A stretch of 64,000 nt of DNA from Cyclobacteriaceae bacterium. Its GTDB lineage: Bacteria; Bacteroidota; Bacteroidia; Cytophagales; Cyclobacteriaceae. This document shows positions 57,624 to 64,000 of the stretch, one piece after another. Positions within the stretch are counted from its first letter, which is position 1. Every line of letters begins with the position of its first letter. The stretch is from NCBI GenBank assembly GCA_028284125.1, contig JANQSI010000016.1:186001-250000 (forward strand), given 5' to 3'. A program made the position numbers and the translations under genes. Below the pieces are notes generated by a model. That model was not told the DNA's origin. It searched no databases and saw nothing but the letters and a program-made list of their open reading frames with translations.

Positions 57624-59113
57624 TTCAGTACTTTGCAGAGTTCGTAATACTTCACACACTTTTTCTTCTAGTTTTTAAGTTACTCTTAGCACAAGAAACA
57701 CAATTGAGGTTCCTTAGATCATTTCTCCTTGGAACAACTTTTCTAAGTCTAATCATCCCGTTAATCAAGTTGCCTTCCGTAACGCCTGTCCCAACCTTGG
57801 ATCTTGAAGCAATCGTTTTATCGTCTTCTACTTTCTCAAATTCTGGTGCAGGGTCCCAAATAACTTTTTATGAGTGGTTCTTCCTGTTGACCAGTTCAGT
57901 TTTTCTTTTAAGGTTCATTTATGGCCTTGCTAGAATATTTTATTGGTACAGAAAAAGTGAATTGGATACCTCATTCGATTTCCCCATTCGAAAAGTTGAA
58001 GGAATCAAAAACAGCTTCACCTTTTTTAAGTGGATATTTATTGATCTGTCCCATTTCGATAATCCGAATGAAATTATTCAACATGAAAGCGGACATTCAA
58101 AACAAATGCATTCGGCAGATATCTTATTTTTCAATATCCTGTTAATTCCATTTTGGTTTGTTCCTTCCTTATGGATCATGATTCATGAGCTAAAAAGGAT
58201 ACATGAATATGAAGCGGATCAGTTCGCTCTAAAATCAACCGATCAAAATAATTATGTCAAGACTTTGGTGCATAGCACCTTAAAGGCGCATGGATTGAAC
58301 CTGGCCAGTTCTTTCGATGACGCCCCTATTGTTTCACGTTTAAATTTTATTAAAAAAATGAAAAGAAAAGTTAGCCCATGGAAAATGGGAAGTATCATGG
58401 CCATCGTGCTTATTACAGGTGGAATGTTTGCATGCCAAGAAGAACTGGATGCCGAACTTCAGCAAATTGTGGAAGAAAGCAACCAACAAATTGTTCTCAC
58501 AACACAAATGGAAGCAGCTCTTCATGAAGCAAAAACAAATAATCCAGGGAAGGAATTCGTAGTTGTGGAGGTCCCTATGAAACATATGGCAACCATCCAA
58601 AAGTTGAATAAAAATGATCCTGGTCAGATTGAGGCTTTGTTTCTAGAAAAAGGTTCAAGTGCACTTCATGAAAAATTGGAAGATGGACATGCGGTAGCAA
58701 AATCGTTGGAACCTGACGAAGGCCGGATTGTCCTTATCATTTCCAAGGAATCTGATATATTCAAAAAAACGATGCATTTTGCTCGTTCTAAAGAATCTCA
58801 TGAAGTTCATACCGTAGTAGATCGTGCCCCCACTTTTCCAGGGGGCAAGGAAGCATGGATTAGCTATTTACAGGAAAACATGAAATATCCTACTCAAGCT
58901 CAACGGATGGGAGTTGAAGGCAAGGTATTTATAGAAGTTGTTGTTGAAAAAGATGGAAGCATTACCAATGCAAAAGTTGCGAAAGGAATTGGTGCTGGTT
59001 GTGATAAAGAAGCCCTAGCAGTTGTGAAAGAGTCTCCAAAATGGAGAGCAGCAACAACCGATGGTGAAGCTGTTAGAATGAAACTTATGCTAGCTATTAC
59101 GTTCAGTCTCTAA
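57620..59113 (+). CDS. BlaR1-like M56 metallopeptidase with TonB C-terminal domain
   Basis: A 497-residue membrane protein. The first 130 residues hold three hydrophobic helices; the M56 zinc site is H155-E-S-G-H159 in IIQHESGHSKQMHSADI, with the distal Glu in IHEYEADQFAL. Another helix follows near 262-280 (SIMAIVLITGGMFAC). The periplasmic part ends in a TonB_C-type domain (about 410-497), with YPTQAQRMGVEGKVFIEVVV and the ending MLAITFSL. Instead of a beta-lactam sensor, the TonB-like module suggests contact with an outer-membrane receptor or another ligand. It is coupled to the BlaI gene and presumably inactivates that repressor by cleavage. Confidence 0.9.
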   Translation: MIQYFAEFVILHTLFLLVFKLLLAQETQLRFLRSFLLGTTFLSLIIPLIKLPSVTPVPTLDLEAIVLSSSTFSNSGAGSQITFYEWFFLLTSSVFLLRFIYGLARIFYWYRKSELDTSFDFPIRKVEGIKNSFTFFKWIFIDLSHFDNPNEIIQHESGHSKQMHSADILFFNILLIPFWFVPSLWIMIHELKRIHEYEADQFALKSTDQNNYVKTLVHSTLKAHGLNLASSFDDAPIVSRLNFIKKMKRKVSPWKMGSIMAIVLITGGMFACQEELDAELQQIVEESNQQIVLTTQMEAALHEAKTNNPGKEFVVVEVPMKHMATIQKLNKNDPGQIEALFLEKGSSALHEKLEDGHAVAKSLEPDEGRIVLIISKESDIFKKTMHFARSKESHEVHTVVDRAPTFPGGKEAWISYLQENMKYPTQAQRMGVEGKVFIEVVVEKDGSITNAKVAKGIGAGCDKEALAVVKESPKWRAATTDGEAVRMKLMLAITFSL

Positions 59114-59135
59114 CATTCAACTATTGAAAAGAGAG

Positions 59136-59160
59136 AGTCCCGCTATAGGCGGGATTTTTT
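59136..59160 (+). terminator. Intrinsic terminator of the BlaI-M56 operon
   Basis: TCCCGC (59138-59143), loop TATAG, GCGGGA (59149-59154) and T6 follow 25 bases after the M56 stop. It ends next to the stop of the convergent MaoC gene. Confidence 0.8.
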
Positions 59161-59620
59161 ATTCAAAGTGATACAAGAAGATAATCACACCAGTAAATGC
59201 AGGTTTGTTCTGACCTTCTATTTCCAATTTAGCTTCAATTTCAGCTTTCGAAACACCCCTCAAATTCAAAAGTGAATTGAGTTTTGTTCTGAGCCTTACC
59301 TTGTCATTTACTTTGACTGCTTCTCCAAACTTAAGTTTTTCAATTCCATAGTTCACCTGCATCTTAATGTTTGTGATGTCAGCAATTTGCTCCCACAAAT
59401 ACGGCAGAAGAGACAAAGTCAAATATCCGTGTGCAATGGTACTTCCAAAAGGACCTTGAGCTGCACGCTCAGGATCTGTGTGTATCCATTGGTGATCTAA
59501 GGTGGCTTCAGCAAACATGTTGATTTGCTCTTGGGTGACTTGTAAATAGTCAGATACGCCTACTTCCTGACCTGTGAATGCTTCGAAAGCAGCGTGGCTA
59601 TTGATGATTGGTTTGCTCAT
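59159..59620 (-). CDS. MaoC-like dehydratase
   Basis: A 153-residue single hot-dog hydratase of the NodN/MaoC type. The catalytic Asp-His pair sits in FAEATLDHQWIHTDPERAA, and the loop FGSTIAHGYLTLSLLPYLW is the conserved second block. The usual G before DHQ is Leu. It would hydrate an enoyl-CoA or a related thioester. It lies 31 bases beyond the end of argH on the same strand but does not belong to the arginine pathway. Confidence 0.88.
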   Translation of the reverse strand: MSKPIINSHAAFEAFTGQEVGVSDYLQVTQEQINMFAEATLDHQWIHTDPERAAQGPFGSTIAHGYLTLSLLPYLWEQIADITNIKMQVNYGIEKLKFGEAVKVNDKVRLRTKLNSLLNLRGVSKAEIEAKLEIEGQNKPAFTGVIIFLYHFE

Positions 59621-59651
59621 GCGGTTAGATTTTCGGATTCCAAGTTTAGCA

Positions 59652-60950
59652 TCAATTTTTAAAATAACTCCATTCGTTCATGAAATTCTCCTTGATTTTG
59701 TTGTTCGCCAAATTTCCAATACTACCCAAATGCATGTGAGACAGTTTTTTGTTCGCTTTGTATTTCCCTGAATCTACTTTCCTTCCAATCATTTTATAAG
59801 CATCTCTGAACGGCATTCCATCCATCACTGCTTTGTTTATATCTTCAACAGTGAAAAGCAAATCATAAACTGGTCGATCAATGAGATCTCTCTTTGGTTG
59901 CAACCCGGACGTCATGATGGTCAGCACATCAAGGCAATCCATAATACTCTCAAATCCATTGATAAAACTCTCCTTTAGAATCTGAAGGTCCCGATGATAT
60001 CCAGAGGGCAAGTTGACCAACACCATTCCCAAATCGATAGGAAGTGACTGCAACAGATTGCATTTTGCACGTACCAATTCAAATCCATCCGGATTTTTCT
60101 TATGTGGCATGATACTGGATCCGGTAGTAAAATTTTCATCCAGTGTAAAAACCCCATAATCCTGGCCGGAATACAGGCAAACATCCATACAAAATTTTGC
60201 CAATGTTGATGCGAGAGAAGCTATTCCAATCGCAGCTGCTTTTTCAGTCTTCCCCCTCGTCATTTGGGCGTATATTGAATTATAGTTAAGAGTTGCAAAA
60301 CCCAATTCTCTGGTCGTCATTTCCCGGTCAAGAGGAAATGATGAGCCATAGCCCGCTGCGGAACCTAACGGATTCTTGTTGGCGATCTGGTGGGCCGCTT
60401 TAATTAACACAAGGTCGTCGATCAAACTTTCTGCATAGGCACCAAACCAAAGGCCAAAGGACGAAGGCATCGCAACTTGCATGTGCGTATAACCAGGCAT
60501 CAAAACTTCTTTATTGCTTTCACTTTTATACAGAAGAACTTCGAACAAGTCTTTCGTTTTCCGTGCTACTTTCTCTAGTTGATCCTTTGCATACAATTTA
60601 AGGGCTACCAACACCTGGTCATTTCTCGATCTTCCACTATGAATTTTCTTTCCTGCTTCACCCAGGTCCCTCGTGAGCTGCAATTCAATCTGAGAGTGAC
60701 AATCCTCGATACCGGGTTCAATTTGAAATTCCCCAAGATCGATTTGTTCCAAAATATGATCCAGACCATCTAGAATCCTGGATTGTTCATCATCTGTAAG
60801 CAATTGAATCGATGCAAGCATATTGACATGTGCCTTTGAAGCGATCACATCGTACCTGGCAATTTTAAGATCCAGCAAAGGATCGTTACCAATGGTGAAT
60901 TTTTCAAAAAGTTGATCAATACTCGCTTCGCTTTTTTCCCAGAGTTTCAT
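59652..60950 (-). CDS. argH: Argininosuccinate lyase
   Basis: Last enzyme of arginine synthesis; splits argininosuccinate to arginine and fumarate; 432 residues, a little shorter than the 460 of E. coli. The signature GSSIMPHKKNPDGFELVRAK is present and HSGRSRNDQV gives the catalytic His region. It overlaps argE by 4 bases and is the last arginine gene in the operon. Confidence 0.95.
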   Translation of the reverse strand: MKLWEKSEASIDQLFEKFTIGNDPLLDLKIARYDVIASKAHVNMLASIQLLTDDEQSRILDGLDHILEQIDLGEFQIEPGIEDCHSQIELQLTRDLGEAGKKIHSGRSRNDQVLVALKLYAKDQLEKVARKTKDLFEVLLYKSESNKEVLMPGYTHMQVAMPSSFGLWFGAYAESLIDDLVLIKAAHQIANKNPLGSAAGYGSSFPLDREMTTRELGFATLNYNSIYAQMTRGKTEKAAAIGIASLASTLAKFCMDVCLYSGQDYGVFTLDENFTTGSSIMPHKKNPDGFELVRAKCNLLQSLPIDLGMVLVNLPSGYHRDLQILKESFINGFESIMDCLDVLTIMTSGLQPKRDLIDRPVYDLLFTVEDINKAVMDGMPFRDAYKMIGRKVDSGKYKANKKLSHMHLGSIGNLANNKIKENFMNEWSYFKN

Positions 60951-62041
60951 GATTCTGATTGTTTTTGTTTAAACAGTTCTTCCAGTAGCTGGATATATCC
61001 CACAATTCCACTTTCAATTTCCTCAAGCCAAATGAACTCATCCGCTGTATGAGACCGTTCCGATTTTCCAGGTCCCATCTTTAAGGAAGGAAAACTCATG
61101 AGCGCCTGATCGGAGGTAGTAGGTGAGCCAAATTGTTCAATTCCCAGCTTTTTAGCCACTTTGACAATGTCCATTTCTGTGGATATGGAGGATGGACTTA
61201 GGCGAGTAGATCGGGGACTGACTTCACACCTTACATTATTTTTTACCGTCTCAAGGACTTCTTCGTTTGAGTACGCATCAGTTGTTCTGACATCCACCAC
61301 GAACGAACAGGTATCAGGTATCACATTGTGTTGGTATCCAGAATTGATCATTGTTACAGACATTTTTACCGGGCCCAGATATTCCGACACCTCCTCAAAT
61401 TGATAGTTTTTGAACCAATCTATGTCCTGCATTGCTTCGTAGATCGCATTCACCCCAAGGTCTCTTGCAGCATGCCCGGATTTTCCTTTTGACAGGCAAT
61501 CCAATACCAATAGTCCTTTCTCAGCCACCGCCATTTTCATTTCTGTCGGCTCACCTACGATGGCAAAACTGACAGGTGCTAATTGATCCAAAATGGATTC
61601 GATTCCTCCCGGGCCGGAATTTTCCTCTTCAGCAGTTGCAGCCAGTATGATGTTGTAAGGAAGATTTTCTTCTGCATAAAAATGTCCAAATGTTTGAATG
61701 AGCGATACTAAAGATCCACCTGCATCATTGCTCCCAAGTCCAAAAAGCTTTCCATCTTCGATCGATGGCTCAAAGGGATCTTTCGTATATCCACTGTTTG
61801 GTTTGACCGTGTCGTGATGGGAATTGAGTAAAATTGTCTCCCTTGTTGGATCGAAATGCTCATTGCGTGCCACAACATTATTCCCGTATCGCTTGTATTC
61901 AATTTCTTTGGAATCTAAGAACTCAGATAAGATTATTGCAGTTTTATCTTCTGCTCCACTGAAGCTTTCCGCTTGAACAAGGGATTGAAGCAATGATATA
62001 GCTTCATCCAGGTAGGTTTTATAAAATGCTTGTGAATTCAT
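60947..62041 (-). CDS. argE: N-acyl-ornithine deacylase (ArgE-like, M20)
   Basis: A 364-residue M20 metallopeptidase that removes the acyl group from an N-acyl amino acid of the arginine pathway. Metal ligands are in LNSHHDTVKP and AATAEEENSGPGG; GLGSNDAGGSLVSLI carries the second metal Asp. Either Met at 62044 or 62041 could start it. It overlaps argB by about 23-26 bases. In this operon layout with an acyl-ornithine transcarbamylase, the substrate is probably N-acetyl- or N-succinyl-citrulline rather than acetylornithine, since carbamoylation comes before deacylation. Confidence 0.88.
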   Translation of the reverse strand: MNSQAFYKTYLDEAISLLQSLVQAESFSGAEDKTAIILSEFLDSKEIEYKRYGNNVVARNEHFDPTRETILLNSHHDTVKPNSGYTKDPFEPSIEDGKLFGLGSNDAGGSLVSLIQTFGHFYAEENLPYNIILAATAEEENSGPGGIESILDQLAPVSFAIVGEPTEMKMAVAEKGLLVLDCLSKGKSGHAARDLGVNAIYEAMQDIDWFKNYQFEEVSEYLGPVKMSVTMINSGYQHNVIPDTCSFVVDVRTTDAYSNEEVLETVKNNVRCEVSPRSTRLSPSSISTEMDIVKVAKKLGIEQFGSPTTSDQALMSFPSLKMGPGKSERSHTADEFIWLEEIESGIVGYIQLLEELFKQKQSES

Positions 62042-62810
62042 CAAAATTGCTTTTTTCTAACTGCGAAATCGATCGATGACTCATTACCCGAACCTTACTC
62101 ACACCTTTTTTTGCTGCCTCAAAGGCGTTATCCAATTTCGGGATCATTCCGTTTGAGATTGTCCCGTCCTTTTTCCCTCGATCAAATGCTCTATACGAAA
62201 GTTGTTTAACCAAGGAATCGGGTTGGTTGACATCCTCCATGACACCTCCCTGTTGAAGACAATAGTTAAGCTCAACATCGAAATATTTGTTCATCGCAAT
62301 TGCAAGTGTAGAAGCAATGGTATCAGCATTGGTATTTAATAAGTTTCCCCGTATGTCATGGGTTAATGGAGCGATAACTGGTGTTAAGGCACTATTGATA
62401 AAAGATCGCACGAGCTCAGCATTAACCTTTTTCGGATCTCCAACCCAGCCGTAATCAATACCATTTTGAACAGGTCGTTTGTCTGACTGGATTAAATTTC
62501 CATCCACACCAGTGAGTCCAATTGCATTGATGCTGTTGGATTGCAGTTGACCAACGATCTTTTTATTTATGAGCCCCGCATACGTCATGGTTACCACATC
62601 AATCATCTTATCGGTCGTGATCCTTCTTCCGTCTTTCATCACTGTTTTTATACCAAGAGATTGTGCTGTCCTGGTAGCGACTTTCCCTCCTCCATGGACA
62701 AGGATTTTGCGACCCGGTAGACTGCTGAAACCAGTGATAAAGTGTGTTAGCATCGCCTCATCATCAATGATATCTCCTCCTATTTTTATAACTGAGAGCT
62801 TCATTTCCAT
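62019..62810 (-). CDS. argB: Acetylglutamate kinase (N-acylglutamate kinase)
   Basis: Phosphorylates N-acylglutamate, step two of arginine synthesis; 263 residues of the amino acid kinase fold. The phosphate-binding loop is VIKIGGDIIDD and KILVHGGGKVATRTAQSLG; TNADTIASTLAIAMN is the nucleotide part. The gene overlaps argF' by 10 bases and argE by 26. If the pathway runs on succinyl derivatives, it would act on N-succinylglutamate; that is open. Confidence 0.93.
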   Translation of the reverse strand: MEMKLSVIKIGGDIIDDEAMLTHFITGFSSLPGRKILVHGGGKVATRTAQSLGIKTVMKDGRRITTDKMIDVVTMTYAGLINKKIVGQLQSNSINAIGLTGVDGNLIQSDKRPVQNGIDYGWVGDPKKVNAELVRSFINSALTPVIAPLTHDIRGNLLNTNADTIASTLAIAMNKYFDVELNYCLQQGGVMEDVNQPDSLVKQLSYRAFDRGKKDGTISNGMIPKLDNAFEAAKKGVSKVRVMSHRSISQLEKSNFDEFTSIL

Positions 62811-63751
62811 TGATTTTTTAAAATTTCTTTCAATACAGCCTGAGCTGCATAAAGCCGATTTTCTGCTTGCTGAATAACGATAGCGTTCGGACCATCTAGT
62901 ACTTCATCAGCCATTACAACATTTCTTCTGACCGGAAGGCAATGCATCACCTTGGCAGAGTTGGTCAATGCTAATTTTTCAGATGTGATCGTCCATTCGG
63001 GATGATCTTTTCTAGCTCCGTAATGATGGTAGGAAGACCAGTTTTTCACATACACAAAATCAGCCCCTTCAAGCGCTTTCTCCTGATTCCATTCGATTTT
63101 AGCCCCAGCGGTAAATTGCTCCGATAGTTCCAGCCCTTCAGGTTGAACAATGGTGAGATCATAATTCGTTTTGTTCATCCACTGAGCAAATGAATTGGCA
63201 ACAGACTGAGGTAGACTCCTGGGATGCGGTGCCCAGGTCAAAACAACTTGGGGTTTTTCTGACTGCTTATGCTCTTCAATGGTGGACAGATCTGTTAGCG
63301 ATTGCAATGGATGCAAGGTCGATGACTCCAGGTTTATTACCGGACACCGGGCATTCTTAACAAATGAATGAAGAACCTCCTCCTGGTAATCTTTATCTCT
63401 GTTCTTTAAACCTGGGAACGAGCGAACACCAAGTATGTCACAATAGGAAGTCATAACCGGTACTGCTTCCTTCACATGTTCTACAGCACCCTTATCCATG
63501 ATCACACCATCTTCAAATTCCAACTGCCAGGAATCAGAAGACACATTCAGTACCATCACATTCATTCCCAAGTTATAGGCAGCTCTTGTGGTACTCATCC
63601 TCGTTCGGAGACTCGAATTAAAAAACACAAGCCCTAGTACTTTCCCCTTCCCAATGGAGTCATCGGCCAATGGTGCTCGTTTAATTTCAAACACGTTCTT
63701 CACCATAGCGATTGGATCATCAACGTCATCAATGGACAGGAAATTTTTCAT
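62801..63751 (-). CDS. argF': N-acyl-L-ornithine carbamoyltransferase (ArgF' type)
   Basis: A 316-residue transcarbamylase of the acetyl/succinyl-ornithine group. The carbamoyl phosphate site is FFNSSLRTRMST, and HCLPVRRNVVMADEV and NLESSTLHPLQSLTDLSTIEE are further landmarks. The proline-rich acyl loop replaces the ornithine loop of ordinary ArgF. The residue that selects the acyl group is Val90 in MDKGAVEHVKEA; it is Pro90 in the Bacteroides fragilis succinyl enzyme and Glu92 in the Xanthomonas acetyl enzyme. Small side chains at this place favour succinyl. The gene overlaps argD by 4 bases and argB by 10. Confidence 0.88.
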   Translation of the reverse strand: MKNFLSIDDVDDPIAMVKNVFEIKRAPLADDSIGKGKVLGLVFFNSSLRTRMSTTRAAYNLGMNVMVLNVSSDSWQLEFEDGVIMDKGAVEHVKEAVPVMTSYCDILGVRSFPGLKNRDKDYQEEVLHSFVKNARCPVINLESSTLHPLQSLTDLSTIEEHKQSEKPQVVLTWAPHPRSLPQSVANSFAQWMNKTNYDLTIVQPEGLELSEQFTAGAKIEWNQEKALEGADFVYVKNWSSYHHYGARKDHPEWTITSEKLALTNSAKVMHCLPVRRNVVMADEVLDGPNAIVIQQAENRLYAAQAVLKEILKNQWK

Positions 63752-64000
63752 GCCAGGGCCAGTTTAAGTGAGGAAATGAAATAGTCGAGCTCAGGACTCC
63801 CAATAGACAGGGGCGGTAGAATTCTCAACGTTTTCGGGTTACTTGCCGCCCCCGTAAAAATCCGGTGGTTAAACAAGAGGTCTCTTCTTATCTCTTTAAT
63901 ATCGGTCTCCAGTTCAATTCCGATCATCAAACCTTTTCCCCGAACCTCCTTTATTTCCGGTATCCTGGATAGCTTGTTCATTAGGTATGCACCCATCTTA
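63748..64000 (-). CDS. argD: Acetylornithine aminotransferase, C-terminal part
   Basis: The gene enters from the right edge; 84 codons are visible with no start, ending at 63748. VRGKGLMIGIELETDIKEI and NPKTLRILPPLSIGSPELDYFI are the C-terminal landmarks of class III PLP aminotransferases of the ArgD group. Its stop overlaps the argF' ATG by 4 bases, so it heads or precedes this part of the arginine operon. The N-terminus and PLP Lys are outside the window. Confidence 0.88.
   Translation of the reverse strand, partial: KMGAYLMNKLSRIPEIKEVRGKGLMIGIELETDIKEIRRDLLFNHRIFTGAASNPKTLRILPPLSIGSPELDYFISSLKLALA

Noticed and set aside
58438-59113. Separate TonB gene starting after MFAC in the M56 protein
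   Set aside because: The frame is continuous, no internal start region is evident and M56-TonB fusions are usual in this phylum.

Overview
The window looks like a chromosomal segment of a marine or aquatic Bacteroidota, probably order Cytophagales; the genus is not resolved. The base composition is AT-rich. Promoters fit the Bacteroidota pattern (TTTG, about 19-22 bases, TAnnTTTG) instead of TTGACA/TATAAT. Several lipoproteins carry an acidic export signal just after the lipobox cysteine. DUF4270, GIN-domain, M56-TonB and HTTM proteins and an N-acyl-ornithine arginine operon are also typical of the phylum. I see no prophage, IS element, CRISPR array, tRNA or rRNA. The only gene with a mobile flavour is a lone NUMOD4-HNH endonuclease.

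Layout. 1-2622: C-terminus of an acetate-type symporter, then acetyl-CoA synthetase. 2619-8025: a PAS-GAF histidine kinase and class I ribonucleotide reductase (nrdB-nrdA). 8371-9054: L21-L27 with a clear promoter and terminator. 9078-15706: HNH gene, then a light-associated carotenoid island (ECF sigma-crtI-crtB-crtYcd-crtZ operon, a BLUF photosensor, a MerR regulator with a CarH-type B12-binding domain, and a DUF4286 gene). 15703-24000: acetyltransferase, prolyl oligopeptidase, serS, rho, a surface lipoprotein and a saccharopine-dehydrogenase-like enzyme. 24031-30284: one probable operon of a starch-synthase-like protein, DUF4270 lipoprotein, glmS, ridA, gltX and a small acidic protein, divergent from panC. 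31179-38911: flippase-like protein, zinc peptidase, lipoprotein, acyl-CoA dehydrogenase, AraC regulator, two small membrane proteins and a Na/Pi transporter. 38992-45242: M20 amidohydrolase, SPOR lipoprotein, secA, dapF, rplS. 45462-54092: barrel protein, rarA, two EamA transporters, threonine aldolase, HTTM protein, kdsC and a GIN lipoprotein. 54178-59113: sucD, an S9 peptidase and a divergent BlaI-M56/TonB pair. 59159-64000: MaoC hydratase and the arginine operon argD(partial)-argF'-argB-argE-argH.

Two regulatory regions stand out. The sigma/crt promoter is covered by two dyads of identical design (11-base arms, 14-base spacer), next to a MerR-B12 protein that keeps the cobalamin-binding signatures and a BLUF protein that keeps the flavin-site residues at canonical spacing. 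This suggests two light inputs acting on carotenoid synthesis. The BlaI-type repressor gene has three near-identical 16-base palindromes over its own promoter and start, one of them in the gap to the divergent S9 peptidase.

Other points are a glycogen-synthase-like protein with only half the fold and no ADP-glucose loop, an argF' whose substrate-selecting residue is Val, a corrected start for L21, and repeated 4-base overlaps of convergent stop codons. Functional statements rest on reading motifs and recalled family knowledge; no search was run.
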